NCBI GenBank assembly: GCA_013375455.1
Contig: JABXJT010000007.1
Coordinates: 1 to 64,000, forward strand
DNA from: Candidatus Helarchaeota archaeon
GTDB taxonomy: Archaea > Asgardarchaeota > Lokiarchaeia > Helarchaeales > HEL-GB-A
Direction of reading: 5' to 3'
Length of the DNA: 64,000 nucleotides
Program-made: the position numbers and the translations under genes
Part shown: positions 53,961 to 61,494 of the stretch, one piece after another
Layout: each line of letters starts with the position of its first letter
Position numbering within the stretch: the first letter of the stretch is position 1
The notes under the pieces: model-generated
What the model was told of the DNA's origin: nothing
Databases searched by the model: none
Seen by the model: the letters and a program-made list of their open reading frames with translations, nothing else

Positions 53961-54503
53961 ATGTCATACAGTAGTCATTTTCGATATAAGGTAGTTCTAT
54001 TCGGGGACATAGGTGTTGGGAAAACTTCACTAGTCATTCGCTTTATTAATGATAAGTTTGATGAGAACCTCGTAAGTACAATCGGGTATAACGTTTATGA
54101 AAAGAGTCTAATATACAATGAGTGTTTAATCTCACTAATGATATTCGACTTCGGAGGGCAAGAACGATTCGCTAATTTAAGAAGGTATTATGCAAGAGGG
54201 GCAAACGCAGCTTTCATAGTATTTGATTTAACGAGTCAAAAATCGTTTGAGAATTTAATAAAATGGAAAAATGATTTGTTCGGTTTTACTGGGGAAATTC
54301 CATTCATCGTTATCGGTAATAAAGCGGATCTAGAATCTGAGTGGCGTGTAAGGAGGGAAGATATATTAAAAGTTTGTTCATCAATAGGAGCATTAGCCTA
54401 TTATGAAACATCAGCAAAGACTGGTAAAGCTGTTGAAGATGCTTTCTATCAATTGGGTGTAAAAACATATACAACCCATGCCAAAGGTTTAATCTACGGC
54501 TAA
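53961..54503 (+). CDS. Ras/Rab-like small GTPase
   Basis: A 180-residue GTPase. All five motifs are intact: G1 GDIGVGKTS at 15-23, a G2 Thr in STIGYNVYE, G3 DFGGQER, G4 GNKADL and G5 ETSAKTG. The Gly before G-Q-E is Arf-like, the rest Rab-like. There is no terminal Cys, so no classical prenylation; the C-terminus ends K-G-L-I-Y-G. The ATG at 53961 is chosen because the preceding frame, open from TTG 53934, has no family match. Its regulation may involve the array at 53804-53869. GTPases of this type are common in Asgard archaea. Confidence 0.93.
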   Translation: MSYSSHFRYKVVLFGDIGVGKTSLVIRFINDKFDENLVSTIGYNVYEKSLIYNECLISLMIFDFGGQERFANLRRYYARGANAAFIVFDLTSQKSFENLIKWKNDLFGFTGEIPFIVIGNKADLESEWRVRREDILKVCSSIGALAYYETSAKTGKAVEDAFYQLGVKTYTTHAKGLIYG

Positions 54504-54625
54504 TTATGAGTACAATTTTAATTAATTAAAAAAAATCAACTCATATTTAGCCAGTTTTTTCTTCTATCTTTCTCTTGGAAAAATAGTCTCTGTCTTAAAA
54601 ATAAATAAAAAAGTAGGGGTTGTTT

Positions 54626-56140
54626 TTAGTCATGGTGATGTTCATGTTGGCCATGCTCGATATTAACCGGACGTAGATTGCCAAGGGCCCAGCCAACAAC
54701 CTCATTCAAGGAGGGATGAATGATTTGTGACCGATAAATGGGCATGACAGAACCGGCTTCAGGGCAAGTTTGGGAATATATTTCAATTGGTTCCTCCTTG
54801 TGTGGCATTTTGAGTTCGCAGACGTAGCCTGCATTCATGAGGTATACTAATTGTTGGACTAAGATCGCTGCATGAGGGCCAATAATTGATGCTCCAAGGA
54901 GTGTCCTTGATTGATCGACGATTAACTTCACAAAGCCGTCATCAGGGGCATCTTCCTCAAATCCCATCGCAAACCCTTTGGCGATAGATGAGTAATTCTG
55001 GATGGCAGCATAAATCTTGTATCCTTGCTCTATGGCTTCCGCTTCCGTCAATCCAACATGCCCGATTTGTGGATAACTAAATATAGCCCATGGGATTGCA
55101 TTGTATTTCATTGGGATCCGCTCTTCCTTTCCAACAAAAATATTGGTGGATGCAACCTCGGCTTCAGCATTCGCTTTATGACGGAACTGATACTTCCCAT
55201 TCGCATCTCCAATGCACCAGATATTCTCCTTGGATGTTTCGAGGTATTCATTCGTGATGATCCACCCGTGTTTATCGGTTTCCACGCCAGTCTTTTCCAC
55301 TTTTAAGATGTCGGAATTAGGGCGCCGCCCCGTGGCAATTAAGATTTCTTCAGCACTCACCTGTGATTGCTTACCGTTGTTCATATCTTCCATGATTATG
55401 ACTTTCTGCCCTTTTTTCCCTTCAACTGCGACCGCCTTCTGATTGAGCTTGACATCCATGTACTCTCGAAATTCCCTCTCAAGAAATCGGGACGCCTCTG
55501 GCTCCTCGGTGATGACCAAACGGGGTAACATCTCTATGATGGTCACATCAGTACCCACCGCGGAAAAAACATGGGCAAATTCCGCAGCAATGATCCCCCC
55601 ACCAATAATCGCCAAACTTTTCCATGGTTTCTTCGGGAATTTCGCGTCAAAGAAGCTCTCATTGGTAATATAACCCATTTCCTCGAGACCTTTAATAGGC
55701 GGGATGAGCGACCGCGCACCTGAGGCAATAATAAATTTTTCACTGGTAATCTCTTCAGTCTGATTCCCAAGGTCAATGACCATTTGATAATCACCCGTAA
55801 ATGCCCCCACGCCTTGGTAAAAGTCCAAGCCCGGGACGTGCTTGAGCCCTTGTTCCATCTGCTTGCCGTGATCAATCTGGGACCACATTCTCGTAGAAAT
55901 GAGTTTCCAGTCGATTTGATCTATTTTTACATACACGCCGACTTTCTGCGCGTGTTGGGCCTCTCGAATAACATCAGCGGGGTAGACTAATACCTTTGAC
56001 GGGATGCATCCCTTAGTTAAGCAGGTACCGCCTACCTTCCCCATTTCTACGAGGGCCACTTTTAGCCCCCGCCGCAAACCAGCATTGGCGAGGGTGAGCC
56101 CGACACCCGTTCCTATTGAAACTAAATCATATTCTTTCAT
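54626..56140 (-). CDS. Dihydrolipoamide dehydrogenase-like disulfide reductase
   Basis: About 504 residues. FAD fold at the N-terminus (S-I-G-T-G-V-G), redox-active cysteines in G-G-T-C-L-T-K-G-C-I-P-S-K, an NAD loop A-I-I-G-G-G-I-I-A-A-E and the C-terminal catalytic H-P-S-L-N-E. This is complete lipoamide-dehydrogenase chemistry. The tail H-G-Q-H-E-H-H-H-D is His-rich and may bind metal. The ATG at 56140 is preferred: AGGAG lies 11 bases before it, while the 56176 ATG lies upstream of that site. No lipoyl-dehydrogenase complex genes are nearby. Confidence 0.9.
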   Translation of the reverse strand: MKEYDLVSIGTGVGLTLANAGLRRGLKVALVEMGKVGGTCLTKGCIPSKVLVYPADVIREAQHAQKVGVYVKIDQIDWKLISTRMWSQIDHGKQMEQGLKHVPGLDFYQGVGAFTGDYQMVIDLGNQTEEITSEKFIIASGARSLIPPIKGLEEMGYITNESFFDAKFPKKPWKSLAIIGGGIIAAEFAHVFSAVGTDVTIIEMLPRLVITEEPEASRFLEREFREYMDVKLNQKAVAVEGKKGQKVIIMEDMNNGKQSQVSAEEILIATGRRPNSDILKVEKTGVETDKHGWIITNEYLETSKENIWCIGDANGKYQFRHKANAEAEVASTNIFVGKEERIPMKYNAIPWAIFSYPQIGHVGLTEAEAIEQGYKIYAAIQNYSSIAKGFAMGFEEDAPDDGFVKLIVDQSRTLLGASIIGPHAAILVQQLVYLMNAGYVCELKMPHKEEPIEIYSQTCPEAGSVMPIYRSQIIHPSLNEVVGWALGNLRPVNIEHGQHEHHHD

Positions 56141-56307
56141 TTTCAAATTTACTCCTGCTACTTGAAAATCATTCATGAATTGGTTTATTATATTCTTCGG
56201 AGTTTATTTAAAATTAAAGATGGTGGCAAGGATTTCCTAAGTAAAAACTTAAATTTCTTGGAATGAATAACTAAAATCTATCTTATCAACAAAAAGGATG
56301 ATGAAGA

Positions 56308-56571
56308 ATGGCTAAAAAGGGTGTTGGACAAAGTCCTTTCCGAGAAACATTAAAGAAGATTGATAAATCTGTAAAGGCGATAATGGCAAAGCTTTTGCAG
56401 GGAAAAAATATAGGGCAATTAGATGCCAATTCTGTTAAAATTCGAGTAAAAAGAGAAGTTGCGAAGGAAATGGAGTCATCAATAAAAGGAGAATCTATAG
56501 CATTTAGAAGTCAGGTTAATCAAGCAATTAGCGATAAAATTGAAGAAGTTTGGAAGGATTACCAACCGTAA
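56308..56571 (+). CDS. KGVGQSPF small protein 1
   Basis: An 87-residue basic, helical protein opening M-A-K-K-G-V-G-Q-S-P-F. The next gene opens with nearly the same octapeptide, and both have AGGATGATGAA plus two or three bases before the ATG. Only the leader and N-terminus are alike. No membrane segment. The shared start looks like a tag, a localisation signal or a duplicated expression cassette. Not recognised. Confidence 0.7.
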   Translation: MAKKGVGQSPFRETLKKIDKSVKAIMAKLLQGKNIGQLDANSVKIRVKREVAKEMESSIKGESIAFRSQVNQAISDKIEEVWKDYQP

Positions 56572-56667
56572 TGAATGATTTATTTATATAGGATTTACCA
56601 GTTAGATCGCTCACGCTAAAAAAATTTATTAATTGATTCTTTTTAATTATTTAGAGGATGATGAAAA

Positions 56668-57051
56668 ATGGCACGATCAAAAGGAGTGGGGCAGTCGCCT
56701 TTTAATGAAGCGCAATTAAAAGCAGCAATAGAAAAAGTTGAATCAGGAAAGCAAGTAACTCGTGAAGAAGGAATGCAATTACTAAGAATTTCGGAAAAAC
56801 TCAAAGCTAGACAAAAATTGACCGTGAAAGAATCAACTGCGGTGCTAAAACTATTTAATGTAGTAGCAAAAGGGAGAAATAAGATGGATAAAATAATAGA
56901 AATGGCAACATCTGGGAAAAAAATTTCCCCCCAAGAGTTGCTTGCACTGCAGACAGGAATGTATGAATATACGCACAAACTGGAATTAGTCACCAAAATT
57001 GTAGAGAAAACGACCGAAGGCGTCAAGAAAACGATGCAGACCCAAGTTTAA
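56668..57051 (+). CDS. KGVGQSPF small protein 2
   Basis: A 127-residue helical, Lys-rich protein opening M-A-R-S-K-G-V-G-Q-S-P-F. The body consists of repeated amphipathic helices (L-K-A-A-I-E-K-V-E; M-D-K-I-I-E-M-A; H-K-L-E-L-V-T-K-I-V). It shares its leader and N-terminus with the preceding gene (97 bases upstream). A YkgJ protein gene follows at 57110. Not recognised. Confidence 0.7.
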   Translation: MARSKGVGQSPFNEAQLKAAIEKVESGKQVTREEGMQLLRISEKLKARQKLTVKESTAVLKLFNVVAKGRNKMDKIIEMATSGKKISPQELLALQTGMYEYTHKLELVTKIVEKTTEGVKKTMQTQV

Positions 57052-57109
57052 AGGAATTATTGTTCTTATTCTCTATTTCTTTTTTTGTTATAATTGGGAT
57101 CTGGGACGA

Positions 57110-57694
57110 ATGCCTCAAAATGACCTAATTAGACTTGATGAGATAGTTAATTATAAGTTAAATCCTACCGAGAGGAAAAAAGTCATACACGAGGTATTTA
57201 ATACCTTTAAAAAAGATGTGCGAAACCAGCTAAGGAAATCATTAACTAAAATAGATATTGAGGAAGCATTAACTTCAGCTTGCGAAAAGCTCACCGAAGG
57301 CGACCATGTTTTCATTATCAAAAACACGGGAAAATTATGCGATAAATGCGGCAAGTGCTGCCAATTGGCAGACCCAGTAAAAATAAGGTCTGAAGAGATA
57401 GCAGCGTTGAAGCATCATCTTGGAAATGAATTTAAAGTTAAAGATTTCATTCGTGAGAATGAGCGGACTTATTATTTTAAAAAAATAAAACCTTGTCACT
57501 TTCTCGTAGATAATAAATGCTCTATTTATGATATTCGTCCCGATTCATGCAAGATCTTTCCCTACATTCAACTGGAGGATGGCCAGCATGCACTCTGTAA
57601 GCATGAATCATGTAATTTCATCATCAACTTCATTCAGATTAAAGTGTTCTGGAATTTTTTTGGGCACTGGATCGAAAAGATATTGACTAAATGA
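57110..57694 (+). CDS. YkgJ-type zinc/iron-chelating protein
   Basis: A 194-residue protein with the YkgJ cluster: C-D-K-C-G-K-C-C, then P-C-H-F-L-V-D-N-K-C-S-I-Y-D-I-R-P-D-S-C-K-I-F-P, and a last C-K-H-E-S-C. Family members bind Zn or an Fe-S cluster; roles are poorly defined. The N-terminal 75 residues are charged and helical. It follows the two KGVGQSPF genes on the same strand. Confidence 0.88.
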   Translation: MPQNDLIRLDEIVNYKLNPTERKKVIHEVFNTFKKDVRNQLRKSLTKIDIEEALTSACEKLTEGDHVFIIKNTGKLCDKCGKCCQLADPVKIRSEEIAALKHHLGNEFKVKDFIRENERTYYFKKIKPCHFLVDNKCSIYDIRPDSCKIFPYIQLEDGQHALCKHESCNFIINFIQIKVFWNFFGHWIEKILTK

Positions 57695-57860
57695 AATGGA
57701 AATTATCAGATTAATGTCGATCCATTTGGGGTTTTCACTTAATACATCGAAGGGGGAAATGTATTCCACAAGTTTAATTTATTACATTTTCGAGTTTTAC
57801 CTGAAACCCAATTGGCAGATCGAAAAAACTATTTTGATTTTAGCTGTAAGGTGAGAGTCG

Positions 57861-58055
57861 ATGAGAAAAAGTAAAAAATTAAGAGCTAGGTGCATTAACA
57901 GGTGAATTATCATCAATTATCTTTATAAGAAGCTCCAATATTATGAGGACATCATTAGAGCTACTTCAATGAGGTTAGCTCACGAGGATGATGAACTACT
58001 CGCTCAGATTAGAGAGGAACTTCCTTTTTTCGAAGCGCGCTTGTCCTCTTATTAG
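57861..58055 (+). pseudogene. Possible gene relic with internal stop
   Basis: From an ATG (57861) a basic leader M-R-K-S-K-K-L-R-A-R-C runs to a TGA (57903). The same frame then stays open for 49 codons (L-Q-Y-Y-E-D-I-I-R-A-T, then H-E-D-D-E-L-L-A-Q-I-R-E-E-L-P-F-F-E). The second part looks like real protein. It may be a degraded gene or element. Confidence 0.35.
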
Positions 58056-58092
58056 ACTATAAGTACCGTGCGTCTCTCTTGTTCCAAGAAAG

Positions 58093-58133
58093 CCGAAAAA
58101 AGTTTACAATCGAAACCGAAAATAGTTTACAAT
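58093..58133. repeat. Two 18-bp direct repeats
   Basis: CCGAAAAAAGTTTACAAT (58093-58110) recurs as CCGAAAATAGTTTACAAT (58116-58133) with a 5-base spacer. Such repeated ends occur in some insertion sequences (IS21-like), but this is inference. Confidence 0.5.
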
Positions 58134-58184
58134 GTCATTAATCGTCTAAGTTGACCCCTTTTCCTTTTGAAATTTTCTTCAGTT

Positions 58185-58206
58185 TCTCCACCACTGGTGG
58201 TGGAGA
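58185..58206. terminator. Strong hairpin between convergent genes
   Basis: TCTCCACCA and TGGTGGAGA pair perfectly over 9 bp around a 4-base loop, about 40 bases from the Hsp20 stop. Minus-strand transcripts would run into it after the Hsp20 gene. Terminator or processing site. Confidence 0.45.
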
Positions 58207-58247
58207 TTAATGTCGTAAAAAAAGGGAGAGGAAGTGTATTGGATTAA

Positions 58248-58733
58248 TTATTCCTTTTCTTCGGTCTCGGCTTCCTTGACTTCCATATCTGTAAGTTCTT
58301 TGTGCTCTTCGATTTCAACTTTCTTAGGGAGTTTGGGTTCCTTCTTTGGGATGCGTAGTGTTAATAGACCATCTTTGAGGTCCGCTTTGATCTCTTCATG
58401 AGTGATATTTTCCGGAATGCGGAGAGAACGGCAGAACGATCGGTGAGATCGCTCTTTATAGATGTAACCTGCTTTTTCCTCGTCTTTTTTCTCTTCATGT
58501 TCCGAAAAGATAGTTAGCATGTCATTTTTAATTTCAATATTGACCTCTTCTTTCGAGTATCCTGGCACTTCTGCCGTGATGATGTAATTGCCTTCTTCCT
58601 CTTTAATGTCCAATTTAGGAAAGGTCATTCGTGGAATTCGCATGAGAGTAAAATCGGGAACATCCCAGAAATCATCGAAAAAGTCATTTAAAATTCTAAA
58701 TGGCCAATATCTGCTTCTTCTTATAATGCTCAT
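58248..58733 (-). CDS. Small heat-shock protein (Hsp20/alpha-crystallin)
   Basis: A 161-residue chaperone. The alpha-crystallin domain runs from about 40 to 130, with E-V-P-G-Y-S-K-E-E-V, the C-R-S-L-R-I-P-E-N-I segment and A-D-L-K-D-G-L-L-T-L-R-I-P. The C-terminal tail is charged. It holds unfolding proteins under heat or stress. Confidence 0.95.
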   Translation of the reverse strand: MSIIRRSRYWPFRILNDFFDDFWDVPDFTLMRIPRMTFPKLDIKEEEGNYIITAEVPGYSKEEVNIEIKNDMLTIFSEHEEKKDEEKAGYIYKERSHRSFCRSLRIPENITHEEIKADLKDGLLTLRIPKKEPKLPKKVEIEEHKELTDMEVKEAETEEKE

Positions 58734-59145
58734 TATACCAACACCTCTATTTTCATTTTAATTTGATCTCAAAGACATGAGATTTCTTTTGGATCAAAAA
58801 TCCAACATTAAATTTAAATATAACGTTTTGTGACTAACAAAATTTGTTATTTATCTACTCAAAATTTATAGGAGAAATTTGCTCATACTTGAAGAGAATT
58901 GTGTCTAGGGGGGATAGTCATACTCCAAAAGGGATTTTGAACCCTTTTATGAATTTGATGATTCAATTAAGTATCGTATGTAAACCTACGATTCCTTTAA
59001 CTTGTTTTAAATTACTAAAATATCTTAACTCAAAATTGATCTTTGGGACTGATAAATTGATAATTAACTATTTATCTAATTGGAGAAAAAATAAATGTTG
59101 GAGTGATTAAAAACGCGGAAAAAACATTTAATTTTAATATCAATT
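58734..59145. other. Intergenic region with direct repeat A
   Basis: About 412 A+T-rich bases. The left end is the Hsp20 promoter region. Repeat A is at 58849-58900. An 88-codon plus-strand frame (58844-59110) overlaps the repeat and lacks recognisable features, so I do not call it. Confidence 0.5.
58849..58900. repeat. Direct repeat A (partner at 61409-61460)
   Basis: 52 bases here match 61409-61460 at 50 positions. Weaker similarity continues for about 30 more bases (ending CTCCAAAAG in both). The two copies lie 2.56 kb apart in the same orientation and bracket two surface-protein genes. Confidence 0.8.
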
Positions 59146-60450
59146 ATGGTAGTCTTGTGTTTTTTTCCGCTGATTACAAGTAATTTATTGAGTTACACTC
59201 AGATTTCAAAATATGATACTGAGATTAGCTTAAATTCTACAGAAATTTCAGAAGTATCCACTGCATTTTTCGCGCAAGATACTGATTTTGAATCTAGTCA
59301 ATTTATACATGAAGCGATTGTCGCTGATAACGAAGAGAACGGAATTCCAAATCTCAATCTCTTAATCAACGGATCCAATCCGGGTCAACACGGATATCAT
59401 ATTGGAGAATATAAGAGATGGGCTTCCATTGGATGGGGTGCCATGTATCCTTTCACCAATCTGGAATTAGGTGACCTTAATGGTGATAATTTCCTTGATA
59501 GACTGTTAAATAATGATTCGTTACTTCAGTTAAAGATTCATACTGGTGATAAATATGATGCATACGGCTCCTCTTCAAATACTACCACCAAAAATTTTCC
59601 ATTGAACTCCCTCATTGATGTAAAACTTGCCCAATTCTCTCAGAACGATAGATTTGACGTCATAACCCTGACGACTCCTGGAAACATTTCTGGGTTCTAT
59701 TATAATGGAAGTCTAGTCAAATATGACGAGTTTCAGCTAACGGTGGCTGCAAATCCAATTAACGGTTCATTGATGAGAGTTTTTGACATAGATAACGCGC
59801 AACCAGCCATGAACGAAGTATTAATCCACGGAATCAATCCCGTTACGAATAACACCTACATTTTTCTCGTTCGAAATCAAACCGCTACGACCTTTGATGC
59901 CAATCCGTATTATTTTCAACTTTTTAATGACACTCTTTTCAAGGATTTTACAGTGGTGGATGTCAACGAAGATTCAAGAAAGGATGTTGTAGCCGTGAAT
60001 GAGAATGGAATCTATTTTTATTTACAAAATGCGTCGAATGAATTTCCAAGCGAACCTTCAAAGCAAATTAATGGTAATTACGTAAAGCTTGAATTTGGAG
60101 ACTTAGATGGCAACGATTTACTTGATTTGGTAGTGTTAGATAATTTTAGTTTAGTGAGGATATTCTACGATTTAGAAATAAGTCAGGCACCTAATATCAA
60201 TCCAGATTCTACCTTGATAACCACCGGAATTGCCACTGATTTCGTGATCGCAGATTTGGATGATCCTTCTACATGGGAAACCGACTCTTTGATGGATGTT
60301 GGCGTGGTAGTCAAAATTGGAACCGTCTATAAATTTATAATGTTTTATCAGCGCTCTCAAGTTAGTGCTTGGTGGATATGGTTGATCATAATTCCCCCTG
60401 CAGTCTTGATACCAATCCTGATCTATTATCGCCGGCGGAAAAAAAAGTAA
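59146..60450 (+). CDS. Surface protein with FG-GAP/VCBS-like repeats
   Basis: A 434-residue secreted or anchored protein. An N-terminal hydrophobic signal (MVVLCFFPLITS) is followed by an extracellular region with Ca-binding-type D-x-N-G-D motifs (GDLNGDNFLD, VDVNEDSRKD, GDLDGNDLLD), a propeller-type repeat. A C-terminal helix (W-W-I-W-L-I-I-I-P-P-A-V) and basic RRRKKK tail anchor it. The frame is open upstream, and the additional K-T-R-K-K-H-L-I-L-I residues would complete a normal signal peptide, so the real start may be non-standard or lost to an indel near 59112-59128. Confidence 0.8.
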   Translation: MVVLCFFPLITSNLLSYTQISKYDTEISLNSTEISEVSTAFFAQDTDFESSQFIHEAIVADNEENGIPNLNLLINGSNPGQHGYHIGEYKRWASIGWGAMYPFTNLELGDLNGDNFLDRLLNNDSLLQLKIHTGDKYDAYGSSSNTTTKNFPLNSLIDVKLAQFSQNDRFDVITLTTPGNISGFYYNGSLVKYDEFQLTVAANPINGSLMRVFDIDNAQPAMNEVLIHGINPVTNNTYIFLVRNQTATTFDANPYYFQLFNDTLFKDFTVVDVNEDSRKDVVAVNENGIYFYLQNASNEFPSEPSKQINGNYVKLEFGDLDGNDLLDLVVLDNFSLVRIFYDLEISQAPNINPDSTLITTGIATDFVIADLDDPSTWETDSLMDVGVVVKIGTVYKFIMFYQRSQVSAWWIWLIIIPPAVLIPILIYYRRRKKK

Positions 60451-60587
60451 TCTTACGCGACAATCAAGTTGATGAGTTAGTAAAAAGCAAAAAATATACC
60501 ATAGAATTGCATTGCAAGTGAAAGAGATAGTTATTAATAAAAGTGAGTTTAAGAATAATTGAATTAGACTAAAAATTAGATATCAAC

Positions 60588-61166
60588 ATGCCAAGAAATA
60601 AAAAACCAAGGAAAATTGCCACCATAATCCTGGTTATTGGACTTGCCATTGCCGCACCCATGATGATAATATATATTCACCAAGGCGTGCTCGTTTTCAG
60701 TGTAAATCAAGCCTCGGAAGATTATTTTACGTCAAAAGTACTGGTCCCGGGGGAGGAGAAAAGGTTTCCAATTGGATTCTTCTTCCTCCCTATTGAACAA
60801 ATCGGGTGCGGGTTATACATAAATTCGCCAAATGTTCCAAATTGCTTGGTAACCCTTCATGATCAATGGACTGGAGAAATTTTTCTACTCTTTAATATTA
60901 GTTCGGGAACGGGCATCATATTTGGAGGGGGTCATATTTCCTCTTCTGAACTTGGGCCTGTTGGGGATTATTACCTACTTATCAAAAATAACGGCTCAAA
61001 TAGTTTCACCATTGATTCATTTTTTACTCAGATATCGATGGACACCTCTTTTTATATCTCCTTCGTACTGGTGATGGTTGGAGGACTTATTATTCTTTGT
61101 ATAGGTCTTTTTCTGAGAGCACATTCTCTACCTTGGAAAGGTGAGAAGCGCGAGCCGAATGAATAA
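60588..61166 (+). CDS. Membrane protein with an extracellular beta domain
   Basis: A 192-residue protein with an N-terminal helix (about 10-30) after a basic start, an extracytoplasmic domain of about 110 residues rich in beta-forming segments (C-G-L-Y-I-N, Y-Y-L-L-I-K-N-N), and a second helix (about 155-180) before a charged tail. The pattern resembles small archaeal surface proteins of unknown function. It follows the FG-GAP gene by 137 bases. Confidence 0.65.
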   Translation: MPRNKKPRKIATIILVIGLAIAAPMMIIYIHQGVLVFSVNQASEDYFTSKVLVPGEEKRFPIGFFFLPIEQIGCGLYINSPNVPNCLVTLHDQWTGEIFLLFNISSGTGIIFGGGHISSSELGPVGDYYLLIKNNGSNSFTIDSFFTQISMDTSFYISFVLVMVGGLIILCIGLFLRAHSLPWKGEKREPNE

Positions 61167-61242
61167 TTGCATTATATACCAGATAATATTTTTATATCAT
61201 GCCGGTATCAGATCAGTCGGTGGAGTGTTGCAATTGGACGTT

Positions 61243-61404
61243 TTACGGGAGCAGTTCTCCGAGCGAGCCATACAGGACGTGACGGCTCTCATCGAGATCT
61301 TCCTGATCTTCTTCGGTATCCAGGCAGGGATGCCCTTTAACGCGTTGAACGTGCTGCCTAACCCCCTTTCTTACAGCCCAGTTGACTATTTCTAACCATT
61401 TATT
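61243..61404 (-). pseudogene. GC-rich gene fragment, likely foreign
   Basis: A minus-strand frame with protein-like sequence: W-L-E-I-V-N-W-A-V-R-K-G-V-R, then V-K-G-H-P-C-L-D-T-E-E-D-Q-E-D-L, ending in V-L-Y-G-S-L-G-E-L-L-P. It starts without a start codon right next to direct repeat B and is cut by TAA at its end. Its base composition is clearly richer in G+C than the rest of the window. A horizontally acquired remnant is likely; the source family is unknown. Confidence 0.5.
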
Positions 61405-61408
61405 TTGT

Positions 61409-61460
61409 ATTTATCTACTCAAAATTTATAGGAGAAAATTGCTCGTACTTGAAGAGAATT
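61409..61460. repeat. Direct repeat B (partner at 58849-58900)
   Basis: Matches repeat A at 50 of 52 positions, in the same orientation, next to the GC-rich fragment and just before the end of the longin-like gene. Confidence 0.8.
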
Positions 61461-61494
61461 CTGTGTAAGTGGGAGAAAATTTCTCCAAAAGTTT

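Larger units (their letters stand above)
57695..58247. other. Intergenic region with relics and repeats
   Basis: About 553 bases between convergent genes. It holds a possible relic at 57861-58055, a pair of 18-bp tandem repeats at 58093-58133 and a hairpin at 58185-58206. The layout resembles the remains of an insertion element. Confidence 0.5.
61167..61494. other. Intergenic region with GC-rich relic and repeat B
   Basis: About 328 bases. A GC-rich island (about 61200-61380) lies beside direct repeat B. The plus-strand 84-codon frame 61141-61395 is antisense to the relic. Confidence 0.55.

Noticed and set aside
54626..56140. Mercuric reductase
   Set aside because: It ends with H-P-S-L-N-E and a His-rich tail instead of the C-terminal Cys pair, so lipoamide-dehydrogenase-like is the better call.
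58844..59110. Plus-strand 88-codon frame after Hsp20
   Set aside because: It overlaps direct repeat A, starts with TTG, and lacks recognisable features or a ribosome binding site.
61141..61395. Plus-strand 84-codon frame over the GC-rich island
   Set aside because: It overlaps the end of the 60588 gene. The opposite strand gives a more protein-like reading, so this is probably its antisense shadow.
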